The notes beneath the pieces are model-generated. The model was given only the letters and a program-made list of their open reading frames with translations. It was not told the origin of the DNA and did not search any database. The position numbers and the translations under genes are program-made. A stretch of DNA of 64,000 bases from Ruegeria arenilitoris. Lineage in GTDB: Bacteria; Pseudomonadota; Alphaproteobacteria; Rhodobacterales; Rhodobacteraceae. Of this stretch, positions 37,433-47,350 are shown piece after piece; within the stretch, counting starts at the first letter, position 1; each line of letters begins with the position of its first letter. Location of the stretch: positions 124,001-188,000 of the forward strand of contig NZ_WQDA01000005.1 of assembly GCF_013032855.1 (NCBI RefSeq), read 5' to 3'.

Positions 37433-37956
37433 GTTTCATCCGACCCGAAGCCAAACTGGCCCTGTGGCGCTGGCGCGAGGTGCTGGCCGCCGGGTTCGTT
37501 CTGATCCTTGGCCTCAGCTGGATCGGCGGTCCGGGCGGGTTGCTGGGCTGGCTGGGCTGGGTGCTTGTGCTGGTCTCGGTCGCGCTGGCCGTGATCGGCG
37601 TACAGCGCGCGCGGTTCCGGCTGGGCGCGGGCGGGCCGGGCGTGGTGTCGGTGGATGAAGGACAGATCGCCTATCTGGGGCCGCTGGACGGTGGCATCGT
37701 CGCCACTCGCGAAATCGAGAGCCTGACTCTGGACCCTACCGCCAGCCCCGCGCATTGGGTGCTGCAGCAGCCCGGCCAGCCGCCGCTTCACATTCCCGTG
37801 AATGCCGAGGGCGCCGAGGCGTTGTTCGATGTGTTCTCGGCCCTGCCGGGGCTGCGGACCGAGCGGATGCTGTCGGAACTCAAGGGCGGGGCGTCGCATC
37901 CGGTGGTCATCTGGGAACGCCACCCCTCGCGCCCGGCACACATCCGGTTGAATTGA
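37429..37956 (+). CDS. Conserved membrane protein of unknown function
   Basis: 175 residues, coupled to the GNAT gene by an ATGA overlap. Two N-terminal membrane helices (EVLAAGFVLILGLSWI and LLGWLGWVLVLVSVALAVIGV) precede a cytoplasmic beta-rich domain (VVSVDEGQIAYLGPLDGGIVATREIESL), possibly PH-like. The C-terminal part has LSELKGGASHPVVIWER. No function is known; it may share a transcript with rsmE and gshA. Confidence 0.75.
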   Translation: MSFIRPEAKLALWRWREVLAAGFVLILGLSWIGGPGGLLGWLGWVLVLVSVALAVIGVQRARFRLGAGGPGVVSVDEGQIAYLGPLDGGIVATREIESLTLDPTASPAHWVLQQPGQPPLHIPVNAEGAEALFDVFSALPGLRTERMLSELKGGASHPVVIWERHPSRPAHIRLN

Positions 37957-38033
37957 CGGTGCATTGACACCGGGGGAGATTGCGACCACCACTGACCCCC
38001 ACGACTCGACACTTCAGGATCGGAGCACGGTTC

Positions 38034-39404
38034 ATGTCCATTCCTCAGTCCGGCGGCGGGCCGATCGAACGCCACGAACAACTGGCCGAATACCTGGCCG
38101 ATGGCTGCAAACCCAAAAGCGAATGGCGCATCGGGACCGAGCACGAGAAATTCGGCTATTGCAAGGACACGCTGAAGCCGCTGCCCTACGAAGGCGAACG
38201 CTCGATCCTGGCGGTACTGCAGGGGCTGCGCGACGGGCATGGCTGGACCCCCGTGGAAGAGGCGTGCAAGCTGATCGGGCTGGAAAAGGACGGGGCCAAC
38301 GTCTCGTTGGAACCGGGCGGGCAGCTGGAGCTGTCAGGCGCTCCGCTGGAGACCATCCACGAGACCTGCGACGAGGTGAACGCGCATCTGCGCGACGTGA
38401 AGGACATCGCCGATAAGATCGGCGTAGGCTTCATCGGGCTGGGCGCCGCACCGATCTGGAAGCACGAGGACATGCCGCTGATGCCCAAGGGCCGGTATGT
38501 CCTGATGAATGACTACATGGAAAAGGTCGGCGACATGGGCCGCGCCATGATGCGCCGGACCTGCACGGTTCAGGTCAACATCGATTTCGGGTCCGAGGCG
38601 GACATGGTGCAGAAGCTGCGCGTGGCGCTGGCCCTGCAGCCGGTGGCGACCGCGCTGTTTGCCAACTCGCCCTTCTTCGAGGGCAAGCCCAACGGCCACA
38701 AAAGCTGGCGCAGCTACATCTGGCGGCATCTGGATGACGCGCGCACCGGCATGCTGCCCTTCGTGTTCGAGGACGGCTTCGGGTTCGAGCGCTATGTCGA
38801 GTACGCTTTGGATGTGCCGATGTATTTCGTCTATCGCGACGGAAAGTATATCGACGCGCTGGGCATGTCATTCCGCGATTTCCTGCAGGGCAAGCTGCCC
38901 GCGCTGCCGGGCGAGACGCCGACGCTTTCGGATTGGGCCGATCACCTGACCACCGCCTTCCCCGAGGCGCGGATCAAGAAGTTCATGGAAATGCGCGGGG
39001 CCGACGGCGGCCCGTGGCGCCGTCTGTGCGCGCTGCCCGCCTTCTGGGTAGGGCTGACCTATGACCAGTCCGCGCTGGATGCCGCATGGGATCTGGTCAA
39101 GGGCTGGGACGCCGAAACCCGCGAGGGGTTGCGCGTCGCCGCGGCCCGGGACGGGCTGCAGGCGCAGGTCGGCGGTATCAACATGCACGATCTGGCGCGC
39201 GAGGTGGTGGCCATCGCCGAGTCCGGCCTGAAGGCGCGGGCGCGGCCGGGTGCAGGCGGGCTGGTCCCGGACGAGACCCATTTCGTGAACGCGCTTAAGG
39301 AAAGCATCCAGTCCGGCAAGGTGCCGGCCGACGAGCTGCTGGAGCATTACCACGGCGACTGGCAGGGCGATCTGACGCGGATCTACCCCGAATACAGCTA
39401 CTGA
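38034..39404 (+). CDS. gshA: Glutamate-cysteine ligase
   Basis: GshA forms gamma-glutamylcysteine, the first step of glutathione synthesis. The 456-residue protein belongs to the plant/alphaproteobacterial type: EWRIGTEHEKFGY, SLEPGGQLELSGAP, PKGRYVLMNDYM, MRRTCTVQVNIDF and FANSPFFEGKPNG. ATG 38034 (MSIPQSGGG) gives the usual N-terminus; the earlier frame start at 37980 adds non-conserved residues. No terminator is evident before the Hint-domain gene. Confidence 0.95.
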   Translation: MSIPQSGGGPIERHEQLAEYLADGCKPKSEWRIGTEHEKFGYCKDTLKPLPYEGERSILAVLQGLRDGHGWTPVEEACKLIGLEKDGANVSLEPGGQLELSGAPLETIHETCDEVNAHLRDVKDIADKIGVGFIGLGAAPIWKHEDMPLMPKGRYVLMNDYMEKVGDMGRAMMRRTCTVQVNIDFGSEADMVQKLRVALALQPVATALFANSPFFEGKPNGHKSWRSYIWRHLDDARTGMLPFVFEDGFGFERYVEYALDVPMYFVYRDGKYIDALGMSFRDFLQGKLPALPGETPTLSDWADHLTTAFPEARIKKFMEMRGADGGPWRRLCALPAFWVGLTYDQSALDAAWDLVKGWDAETREGLRVAAARDGLQAQVGGINMHDLAREVVAIAESGLKARARPGAGGLVPDETHFVNALKESIQSGKVPADELLEHYHGDWQGDLTRIYPEYSY

Positions 39405-39516
39405 CCGCGACCTGTTGCAATTAGGGGCCTGTTAGCCACATTCCCGGATCGCGCCTTGTTCGGCGGCGGCGTTTGCGCGATACATTCGGGTCAGGTTTTC
39501 CGGTCGTGGTGCTTTC

Positions 39517-40584
39517 ATGGGGCGTATCAGTGAGTTGCATTATTCCAATGCCTATGCCGCGAATTCGGGCGTGTCCGAATTCTTGGAGGTGTCCCTTCGC
39601 CCCGGCGAAGATCCGGCGGATTTCACCGTGTCCTTCTATCAGGCGAACGGGCAGGTTGGGATCGAGATCCCACTCAACGATCCCTCCGTTCAGGTCACCG
39701 TCGACCCCGACAACAACGAGATCGTCTATGTCATCTCGGCCGATGATTTTCCGATCTTCCTGACCGATCCGGATGGTGGCGGCCCAACCAATTACGAAGC
39801 CTATGCGCTGACCAACACCGCCACGGGTGAGGTAATAGATTTCTACGACATCGGTGGCGGCACGCAGAACATCGTCGCGGTCGATGGGTTGGCGGCCGGG
39901 GAAACCTCGGTCAACCTGCCGGTGCTGGTCGGGCCGAACCAGACGACGACGACCCTGCAGTTCAATCAACCCGATCCTGACACGCTGACCTATGGCCCCT
40001 TGTCGCCCGGGGATACCGGGGCCGCCTGTTTCACGGCCGGAACCCTGGTGGATACCCCCGAGGGGCCGCGCCGGATCGAGACGCTGCAGCCCGGCGATAC
40101 GGTCCTGACCGTCGATGACGGCCCCTGCCGGGTGCGCTGGATCGGCGGCCGCACGGTGCGCGGCGTGGGTCGTTTCGCGCCGGTGCGCATCCGCGCGGGT
40201 GTTCTGGGCGCCAAGACAGACATTCTGGTCTCGCCCCAGCACCGCATTCTGGTCGGAGGCTGGCAAGCCCAGCTTCTGTTCGGCGAGGATGAGGTTCTGG
40301 TCCCCGCCAAATCGCTGGTCTACGGCGATACCGTCACCGTGCAGCCCTGTGACATTGTCCGCTATGTCCACCTGTTCTTCGACCAGCACCAGCTGGTCAC
40401 CACTTCAGGTCTTGTGTCCGAGAGCTTCTTTCCGGGGCAGGAGGCGCTCTCGGGGCTGGAGCAGGAGGCCGCGCGCGAACTGTTTGCGCTGTTCCCCGAA
40501 CTGCAGACCCATCCGCAGGGCTATGGCCCCACGATCCGCCCGGTCCGGTGTGATCGACAGGCAGCGGTTCTGCGCGCGACCTGA
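39517..40584 (+). CDS. Hint-domain (Hedgehog/intein-type) protein
   Basis: 355 residues. After a beta-rich N-terminal region of about 165 residues with no recognised domain, a Hint module begins at Cys 171: CFTAGTLVDTPEGPRRIETLQPGDTVLT, then VLVSPQHRILV and a C-terminal block. These domains can cut or rearrange a peptide bond at the cysteine, and in alphaproteobacteria many are large surface or secreted proteins. No signal peptide is visible, so export could be by type I. The partner sequence to be released would be residues 1-170. Confidence 0.85.
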   Translation: MGRISELHYSNAYAANSGVSEFLEVSLRPGEDPADFTVSFYQANGQVGIEIPLNDPSVQVTVDPDNNEIVYVISADDFPIFLTDPDGGGPTNYEAYALTNTATGEVIDFYDIGGGTQNIVAVDGLAAGETSVNLPVLVGPNQTTTTLQFNQPDPDTLTYGPLSPGDTGAACFTAGTLVDTPEGPRRIETLQPGDTVLTVDDGPCRVRWIGGRTVRGVGRFAPVRIRAGVLGAKTDILVSPQHRILVGGWQAQLLFGEDEVLVPAKSLVYGDTVTVQPCDIVRYVHLFFDQHQLVTTSGLVSESFFPGQEALSGLEQEAARELFALFPELQTHPQGYGPTIRPVRCDRQAAVLRAT

Positions 40585-40657
40585 TCGCGCGGCCCGGCCC
40601 TCTTGCTTTCGCGCGCTGCTGTGATAGCAGGACAGCAACAGAATTCAGGGGACCGTC

Positions 40658-41731
40658 ATGGACGATCTTAAGGCAAAATACCTGGGTCAGATCGCTGACG
40701 CAGGCGACGAAAGCACGCTGGAAGCGATCCGCGTGGCCGCGGTGGGCAAAAAGGGCGAAGTGGCGCTGAAGATGCGCGAACTGGGCAAGATGACGCCCGA
40801 GGAACGCCAGGTCGCCGGCCCCGCGCTGAACGCGCTGAAGGACGAGATCAATTCGGCGCTGGCCGCCAAGAAGGCCGCATTGGCCGATGCCGCGCTGGAC
40901 GAACGTCTGCGGACCGAGTGGCTGGACGTGACCCTGCCCGCGCGCCCGCGCCGCCAAGGCTCGATTCACCCGGTCAGCCAGGCGACCGAGGAACTGACCG
41001 CGATCTTTGCCGAACTGGGCTTTTCCGTCGCCGAAGGTCCGCGGATCGAGACAGATTGGTACAATTTCGACGCGCTGAACATCCCCGGCCACCACCCCGC
41101 GCGGGCCGAGATGGACACGTTCTACATGCACCGCGCGCCGGGCGACAATCGCCCGCCGCATGTGCTGCGCACCCATACCTCGCCGGTTCAGATCCGCTCG
41201 ATGGAAAAGCAGGGCGCGCCGATCCGCGTGATCTGTCCGGGCGGTGTCTATCGCGCCGACTATGACCAGACCCACACGCCGATGTTCCACCAGGTCGAAG
41301 GCCTGGCCATCGACAAGGATATCTCGATGGCGAACCTGAAATGGGTGCTGGAGGAATTCGTCAAGGCGTTCTTCGAGGTCGACGACGTCGAACTGCGCTT
41401 CCGCGCCTCGCATTTCCCGTTCACCGAACCCTCGGCCGAGGTCGATATCCGCTGTTCTTGGGAAGGCGGCCAGCTGAAGATCGGCGAGGGCGACGACTGG
41501 ATGGAGATTCTGGGCAGCGGCATGGTCCACCCCAAGGTGATCGCCGCCGGCGGGATCGACCCCGAGGTCTATCAGGGCTTTGCCTTCGGCATCGGCATCG
41601 ATCGTCTGGCGATGCTGAAATACGGCATCCCGGATTTGCGGGCGTTCTTTGACAGCGACCTGCGCTGGCTGCGGCACTATGGGTTTGCGGCGTTGGATAT
41701 GCCGAACCTGCATGGTGGCTTGTCACGATGA
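40658..41731 (+). CDS. pheS: Phenylalanyl-tRNA synthetase alpha subunit
   Basis: PheS carries the aminoacylation active site of the alpha2-beta2 enzyme. The 357-residue protein has an N-terminal coiled-coil tRNA-binding arm and class II motifs: [51 protein letters not shown] and [10 protein letters not shown] with [13 protein letters not shown] at the end. The pheT gene follows after 74 bases on the same strand, the usual order. Confidence 0.97.
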   Translation: MDDLKAKYLGQIADAGDESTLEAIRVAAVGKKGEVALKMRELGKMTPEERQVAGPALNALKDEINSALAAKKAALADAALDERLRTEWLDVTLPARPRRQGSIHPVSQATEELTAIFAELGFSVAEGPRIETDWYNFDALNIPGHHPARAEMDTFYMHRAPGDNRPPHVLRTHTSPVQIRSMEKQGAPIRVICPGGVYRADYDQTHTPMFHQVEGLAIDKDISMANLKWVLEEFVKAFFEVDDVELRFRASHFPFTEPSAEVDIRCSWEGGQLKIGEGDDWMEILGSGMVHPKVIAAGGIDPEVYQGFAFGIGIDRLAMLKYGIPDLRAFFDSDLRWLRHYGFAALDMPNLHGGLSR

Positions 41732-41805
41732 AATAGCGTGGGGCTTGCCCTGCTGCCCAAGAGAATTCGGCGGGCTGGCCCGCCTAACCGGACAGGAAAA
41801 CAGAA

Positions 41806-44202
41806 ATGAAATTCACCCTCTCCTGGCTGAAAGACCACCTGGACACCGACGCCTCGGTTGATGAGATCGCCGAGGCGCTGACCGATCTCGGGCTCGAGGT
41901 CGAAGAGGTCATCAACCCGGCCGACAAGCTCAAGGATTTTACCCTGGGCTATGTGAAACATGCCGAGAAACACCCCGATGCAGACAAGCTGCGCGTCTGC
42001 AAGGTGGACACTGACGAGGGCGAGTTGCAGATCATCTGCGGCGCCCCCAACGCGCGCGAGGGCATCACCGTCGTAGTCTGCAAGCCGGGCATGTATATCC
42101 CCGGTCTGGATCTGACGATCAGCGTTGGCAAGATCCGCGGCGTCGAAAGCTTTGGCATGATGGCGTCCGAGCGCGAGCTGGAACTGTCGGACGAACATGA
42201 CGGCATCATCGAGCTGCCCTCGGGCGAGGTGGGCCAGCGGTTCGTCGACTGGCTGGCCGAGAACGACCCCGCCAAGATCGACCCGGTGATCGAGATCGCC
42301 ATCACTCCCAACCGCCCCGATGCGCTGGGCGTTGCAGGCATCGCGCGCGATCTGGCGGCGCGGGGTCTGGGCACGCTGAAGCAGCGCGACTATGCCCCGG
42401 TGCCGGGGGATTTCGAAAGCCCGATCAAGGTGACGATCGACGACGACACGCTGGATGGCTGCCCGCATTTCACCGGCCGCCTGATCCGCGGCGTCAAGAA
42501 CGGCCCCAGCCCGCAATGGCTGCAGGATCAGCTGAAGGCGATCGGCCTGCGTCCGATCTCGGCCCTGGTGGATATCACCAACTACATGACCTTCGACAGC
42601 AACCGCCCGCTGCACGTCTTTGACGCCGACAAGGTCAAAGGCAACCTGCGGGTGTACCGCGCCAAGGGCGGTGAGAAACTGGTGGCGCTGGATGAAAAGG
42701 AATACACGCTGCAGCCCGGCATGATTGTGATTTCCGACGACAACGGCCCGGAATCCATCGCCGGCATCATGGGCGGGCAAGAGACCGGCTGTACCGAGGA
42801 CACGGTGAACGTGTTTTTGGAAAGCGCCTTCTGGGATCATGTCCAGATCGCGCTGGCGGGGCGCGCGCTCAAGATCAACTCGGACGCGCGGTACCGGTTC
42901 GAACGCGGAGTCGATCCGGCATACACGCTGGAAGGGCTGGAGCACGCGACCCAGATGATCCTGGACATCTGCGGCGGCGAGGTTTCGAAGGTGGTCGAGG
43001 CCGGCAAGGCGCCGGACCATTCGCGCGCCTATCGGCTGGATGCGGCGCGGGTGCAGTCGCTGGTGGGCATGGACATCCCCGAAAGCGAGCAGCGCCAGAC
43101 CCTGACCCGGCTGGGTTTCCGTCTGGAAGGCGACATGGCCCATGTGCCCAGTTGGCGCCCCGACATCCAGGGCGAGGCCGATCTGGTCGAGGAGGTCGCC
43201 CGCATCGCCTCGCTGACCAAGCTGCAGGGCAAGCCGCTGCCGCGTGTCACGGATGGTATTCCCAAGCCGGTCATGACCCCGGCCCAGCGGCGTCAGTCGA
43301 TGGCGCGGCGCAACTGCGCGGCGCTGGGGTACAATGAATGCGTCAGCTACACTTTCATCGATCAGGCTTCGGCCGCGCTGTTCGGTGGCGGCGATGACGC
43401 GACGATGCTGGAAAACCCGATCTCGTCCGAGATGAGCCACATGCGCCCCGACCTGTTGCCCGGCCTGTTGCAGGCCGCGGCGCGCAACCAGGCGCGCGGC
43501 TTTGCCGATCTAGCTCTGTTCGAGGTCGGCCCGGTCTTTCATGACGGGGAACCCGGCGAGCAACGCACCCAGATCGCAGGCCTTCTGGTCGGGCGGACCG
43601 GACAAAAGGATGTGCACGGCGCCGCCCGCGCGGTCGACGTGTTTGACGCCAAGGCCGATGCGGAGGCCGTGCTGGCCGCCATAGGTGCCCCCGCCAAAGT
43701 GCAGATCCTGCGCGATGGCGACGCCTGGTGGCATCCGGGCCGTCACGGCAAGATCTGCCTGGGCCCAAAAAAAATGCTGGGCGTGTTCGGCGAACTGCAT
43801 CCGCGCGTGCTGCAGCAGTTGGACATCAAGGGCCCGGCCGTGGCCTTCACCATCTGGCCGGACGAGGTGCCGCTGCCGCGCAAATCCGGCACCACCCGCT
43901 CGGCGCTGGAACTGCGCGACCTGCAGGCGGTCGAGCGTGACTTTGCCTTTGTCGTCGATGCCGATGTCGAGGCGCTGACGCTGGTGAATGCCGCCGCCGG
44001 AGCAGACAAGGCGCTGATCGAAGAGGTGCGCGTATTCGACGAATTCATCGGCGGCAGCCTGGGTGAGGGCAAGAAATCTCTGGCCATCACCGTGCGTCTG
44101 CAGCCGACCGACAGCACGCTGAAGGAAAAAGACATCGAGGCGGTGGCGGAAAAGATCATCGCCAAGGTCACCAAGGCCACCGGCGGCGTTCTGCGCGGTT
44201 GA
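41806..44202 (+). CDS. pheT: Phenylalanyl-tRNA synthetase beta subunit
   Basis: 798 residues. The order of domains is normal for PheT: an N-terminal OB-type tRNA-binding domain (HPDADKLRVCKVDTDEGELQIICGAPNAR in parts), then B3/B4 (editing), B5, the catalytic-like core with a class II fold, and a C-terminal anticodon-binding ferredoxin domain (VFDEFIGGSLGEGKKSLAITV). Paired with pheS. A hairpin terminator lies just beyond it. Confidence 0.97.
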   Translation: MKFTLSWLKDHLDTDASVDEIAEALTDLGLEVEEVINPADKLKDFTLGYVKHAEKHPDADKLRVCKVDTDEGELQIICGAPNAREGITVVVCKPGMYIPGLDLTISVGKIRGVESFGMMASERELELSDEHDGIIELPSGEVGQRFVDWLAENDPAKIDPVIEIAITPNRPDALGVAGIARDLAARGLGTLKQRDYAPVPGDFESPIKVTIDDDTLDGCPHFTGRLIRGVKNGPSPQWLQDQLKAIGLRPISALVDITNYMTFDSNRPLHVFDADKVKGNLRVYRAKGGEKLVALDEKEYTLQPGMIVISDDNGPESIAGIMGGQETGCTEDTVNVFLESAFWDHVQIALAGRALKINSDARYRFERGVDPAYTLEGLEHATQMILDICGGEVSKVVEAGKAPDHSRAYRLDAARVQSLVGMDIPESEQRQTLTRLGFRLEGDMAHVPSWRPDIQGEADLVEEVARIASLTKLQGKPLPRVTDGIPKPVMTPAQRRQSMARRNCAALGYNECVSYTFIDQASAALFGGGDDATMLENPISSEMSHMRPDLLPGLLQAAARNQARGFADLALFEVGPVFHDGEPGEQRTQIAGLLVGRTGQKDVHGAARAVDVFDAKADAEAVLAAIGAPAKVQILRDGDAWWHPGRHGKICLGPKKMLGVFGELHPRVLQQLDIKGPAVAFTIWPDEVPLPRKSGTTRSALELRDLQAVERDFAFVVDADVEALTLVNAAAGADKALIEEVRVFDEFIGGSLGEGKKSLAITVRLQPTDSTLKEKDIEAVAEKIIAKVTKATGGVLRG

Positions 44203-44222
44203 AGCGGCTCTAACCCGAAGAG

Positions 44223-44249
44223 ACACGCGCGCCGATGGTGCGCGTGTTT
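44223..44249. terminator. Terminator after pheT
   Basis: An 8-base perfect stem, ACACGCGC and GCGCGTGT, with a 9-base loop is followed by TTCATTTT. It lies between the stops of pheT and the convergent LysR gene and can serve pheT. Confidence 0.7.
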
Positions 44250-45133
44250 CATTTTGCGAAGAACTCTGCCAGCAGGTCAAAGACTAGCCGAATGCGCCGG
44301 CTGGTATGCAGCTCGCGGTGGGTGGTCAGCCAGATCGGGAACCGCAGCGGCTCCATGTCGGGAAGGACGCGCTCCATTCCCGGTGTAGCATCGCCCACCG
44401 GCTCGGACATGGGCGCGATGCCAAAGCCCTGCCGGGCAAACTCCCACGAGACGATGCCGTTCTGCGACCCCAGGCGGAAGTTTTCTTCGGTCAGGCGCAG
44501 GCCGATCGGTTCGAAATAGGCGATCATCTGCGCGGTGTCGCCGAAACTGATGAACTCGTGCCGGGACAGGTCCGACAGGGACTTGGGGCGTCCAGCGCGG
44601 TTTAGGTAGGCGGTGGCGGCATAGAAATGCCCGTCAGCCTCCTGCACCAGTTTTGCGATCAGGTCGGGCTGGTCGGGGCGGACATGGCGGATGGCGATAT
44701 CCGCCTCGCGCCGCATCAGATCGCGAATGTCGTTCGCGGCGATCACGTCGATCCGCAGTTTCGGAGCCTGCGCGCGGATCTCGCGCAGCAGATCCGGCAG
44801 GATATAGGCCGACATCACGTCGCTTGCGGTGATCCGCACCTGCCCCTCGATCGACTGCGCCTGACCGGACGCGGCCAGCGCAATGCGATCTGCGGCGGCG
44901 CCCATGGTCCGGGTGTGCTCCAACAGCTCGATCCCGGCGGTGGTGATCTGAAGTGTCCGTCCGATCCGTTCGAACAGCATCACGCCCAGATCGGATTCAA
45001 GCGCGGCGATCTGGCGGCTGAGGGTCGGTTGTGTCTGGTCCAACCGTCGTGCCGCCGCCGAAAGCGAGCCGGTCTCGGCCGTGGCCAGAAAGGCGCGGAT
45101 ATGGTTCCAGTCGAATTTGCGCGGATCATCCAT
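44249..45133 (-). CDS. LysR family transcriptional regulator
   Basis: 294 residues. The N-terminal winged HTH (FLATAETGSLSAAARRLDQTQPTLSRQIAALESDLGVMLFER in parts, residues 14-55) is typical of LysR proteins, followed by a periplasmic-binding-type effector domain. The gene diverges from the methyltransferase gene at 45218, so it may control it. The effector is unknown. Confidence 0.9.
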   Translation of the reverse strand: MDDPRKFDWNHIRAFLATAETGSLSAAARRLDQTQPTLSRQIAALESDLGVMLFERIGRTLQITTAGIELLEHTRTMGAAADRIALAASGQAQSIEGQVRITASDVMSAYILPDLLREIRAQAPKLRIDVIAANDIRDLMRREADIAIRHVRPDQPDLIAKLVQEADGHFYAATAYLNRAGRPKSLSDLSRHEFISFGDTAQMIAYFEPIGLRLTEENFRLGSQNGIVSWEFARQGFGIAPMSEPVGDATPGMERVLPDMEPLRFPIWLTTHRELHTSRRIRLVFDLLAEFFAK

Positions 45134-45217
45134 GCAAGAATGTATAAGGATTCTGCGAATTTCGGCAATTCACCTTTGAAACGCGTATCACTAGCTTGCG
45201 CTCAAAGGAGAGCCGAC

Positions 45218-45850
45218 ATGACCGCCACAGCCAAATTCTGGGACGGAATCGCCGAGAAATACGCGAAATCCCCGATCCGGGACATCGAGTCCTACGAGCA
45301 CACGTTGCAACGCACGGTGTCCTATTTGAAGCCAACCGACCAGGTGCTGGAACTGGGCTGCGGAACCGGGCGCACCGCGCTGCGGCTGTCCGGCCATGCG
45401 GATACGATCACGGCGAGCGATGTCTCTCCGGGCATGTTGGCCGTGGGCCGCAGGTTGGCACAAGAGGAGCAGATCGAAAACGTCGTCTTTGTCGAGGCCG
45501 ACGCGAACCGCCCCCCGAATTGGGCCTATGATGTGGTGATGGCGTTCAATCTGCTGCACCTGATCCGGGATCTGGAGGCGACGCTGGCCGGGGTTCATGA
45601 GGTGTTGAAACCCGGCGGTCTGTTCATTTCAAAAACGCCCTGTCTTGCCCAGGGTGGATTGGGGTTCAAGTTCGGCTTGCTCAAGCTGCTGCTGCCGATC
45701 ATGCAGCTTTTGGGCAAGGCGCCATTCGTCAGTCAATTCGACATCAAGACGCTGGAAACCGCCATTGAAAAGGCCGGGTTCGAGATTATCGAAAGCGGGA
45801 ACTTCCCGGCAAAACCGCCCTCGCGCTATCTGGTGGCCCGCAAGCTGTGA
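45218..45850 (+). CDS. Class I SAM-dependent methyltransferase
   Basis: 210 residues from ATG 45218, with AAAGGAG upstream; a much longer frame reaching back through the LysR gene is not real. SAM-binding motif I VLELGCGTGRTALRL (about 44-58) is followed by the acidic TASDVSPGMLAVGRR, VVMAFNLLHLI and LKPGGLFISKTP. The substrate is unknown; the fold resembles small-molecule or lipid methyltransferases. Divergent to the LysR gene. Confidence 0.88.
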   Translation: MTATAKFWDGIAEKYAKSPIRDIESYEHTLQRTVSYLKPTDQVLELGCGTGRTALRLSGHADTITASDVSPGMLAVGRRLAQEEQIENVVFVEADANRPPNWAYDVVMAFNLLHLIRDLEATLAGVHEVLKPGGLFISKTPCLAQGGLGFKFGLLKLLLPIMQLLGKAPFVSQFDIKTLETAIEKAGFEIIESGNFPAKPPSRYLVARKL

Positions 45851-45939
45851 CGCCAGCGCCGCATCGGCAGGCAACTTCCGCATTGGGCTTTGCGGGTTTG
45901 GACAGTAAACAGGGCCAGAAGCAAAAGGCGGAGGCTGCA

Positions 45940-46389
45940 ATGGGTTTGAATGTCTACCTGTCGGGCGAGATCCACACGGATTGGCGCGAACAGATCATCG
46001 AAGGCGCGCAAGGGCTGGACGTCACGTTCAACAGCCCGGTGACCGATCATGCGGCCAGCGACGATTGCGGCGTCGCCATTCTGGGGGCCGAGCCGAACAA
46101 GTATTGGCACGACCACAAAGGTGCGATGGTCAACGCGATCCGTACCCGCAAGGGGATCGCCGATGCCGACGTCGTCGTGGTGCGATTCGGGGACAAGTAC
46201 AAGCAGTGGAATGCGGCCTTCGACGCGGGCTATGCCGCGGCCCTGGGCAAGTCGATCATCGTGCTGCACGGTCCCGAGCATCAGCATGCGCTGAAAGAGG
46301 TCGATACCGCCGCGTTGGCGGTGGCCGAGGAGCCCCGCCAGGTGGTCGAGATTCTGCGCTATGTGCTGACCGGGAAACTGCCCGGTTGA
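45940..46389 (+). CDS. YtoQ family protein
   Basis: 149 residues from ATG 45940, with GGAGG upstream. It starts MGLNVYLSGEIHTDWREQII, includes FNSPVTDHAASDD and RTRKGIADADVVVVRFGDKYKQWNAAFDAG, the YtoQ family pattern. The family resembles nucleoside 2-deoxyribosyltransferases and lacks a firm function. It may belong to the methyltransferase transcript. Confidence 0.85.
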   Translation: MGLNVYLSGEIHTDWREQIIEGAQGLDVTFNSPVTDHAASDDCGVAILGAEPNKYWHDHKGAMVNAIRTRKGIADADVVVVRFGDKYKQWNAAFDAGYAAALGKSIIVLHGPEHQHALKEVDTAALAVAEEPRQVVEILRYVLTGKLPG

Positions 46390-46437
46390 TGGAACGGAAT
46401 GCCAACGCCGCTTGCCAGGCGGCGACGGCGTGATCCC

Positions 46438-47136
46438 TTACCCGCGCGGAGGCGTGACCAGACCCTTTTGAACCGCGGGCCGGTCCAGGAACCGGTTCAG
46501 ATAGGCGATGGTGTTGCGATGATCGTCCCAGCCGACCAACTCTTTGGCGCCGTAGAAATCAAGGCCGCGCAGCCACGGGGCCAAAGCGATATCGGCAATT
46601 GAGTACTCACCGGCGATCCAGTCCTGCCCGTGCAACTGGGTCTCGACGACATTCAGCAGCCGTTTGGCCTCGTTGATATACCGCTCGCGCGGGCGCGGGT
46701 CTTCGATCGCGCTGCCGGCGAACTTGTGGAAGTAACCCAGCTGCCCGAACATCGGACCCACGCCGCCCATCTGGAAAATCAGCCATTGCGTGATCCGATA
46801 CTTGTCGGCCATGTTCTGGCCGAGGAACTTGCCGGTTTTCTCGGCCAGGTAAAGCAGGATCGCACCACTTTCGAACAGCGCCAAGGGCTGTCCGTCCGGG
46901 CCGTCAGGATCGATGATCGCCGGAATCTTGTTGTTTGGGTTCAGCGACAGAAACTCGGGGCTTTTGACGTCAGCGTCTGACAGGGTGACCTTGTGCGCCT
47001 CGTAGGGCAGGCCTGTTTCTTCGAGCATGATGGACACCTTCACGCCGTTCGGCGTCGGGAAGGAATAGAGTTGGATCCGCTCCGGCGAATGCGGGGGCCA
47101 TTTGGTCATGATCGGGAAGGTGGCGGTGTCCAGCAT
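46438..47136 (-). CDS. Glutathione S-transferase family protein
   Basis: 232 residues with AAGGAG before the ATG. The N-terminal thioredoxin-like domain has YSFPTPNGVKVSIMLEETGLPYEAHKV and NNKIPAIIDPDG...LFESGAILLYLAEKTG; the C-terminal helical domain has FGQLGYFHKFA and ADIALAPWLRGL. This layout fits the YghU/Ure2-like nu class, which uses a Thr-Pro-Asn-like N-terminal site for disulfide reductase chemistry. The substrate is unknown. Confidence 0.88.
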   Translation of the reverse strand: MLDTATFPIMTKWPPHSPERIQLYSFPTPNGVKVSIMLEETGLPYEAHKVTLSDADVKSPEFLSLNPNNKIPAIIDPDGPDGQPLALFESGAILLYLAEKTGKFLGQNMADKYRITQWLIFQMGGVGPMFGQLGYFHKFAGSAIEDPRPRERYINEAKRLLNVVETQLHGQDWIAGEYSIADIALAPWLRGLDFYGAKELVGWDDHRNTIAYLNRFLDRPAVQKGLVTPPRG

Positions 47137-47350
47137 GGCAAGCTCCTTGTTCGGGTACTATTGCAAGCTAGGCACTCAGGGGCGGATTGTTAGATGGCGG
47201 TCTGTGCAACCCCGGGCAGCGACTGTTTGCTGAAGCACAGCGGGGAAATCCGGGACATTTCAAACCTAGACCTGTGCGGTTTTATCGCCCAATGTTGAGG
47301 AAACCCCGCGCAAAAGTCGCGGGTTTGTTGCTGTTGGAAAGGAGACGCCC

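Noticed and set aside
44627..45850. A 407-codon plus-strand frame into the methyltransferase
   Set aside because: The first half is antisense to the LysR gene. AAAGGAG before ATG 45218 and the motif positions fix the real start.
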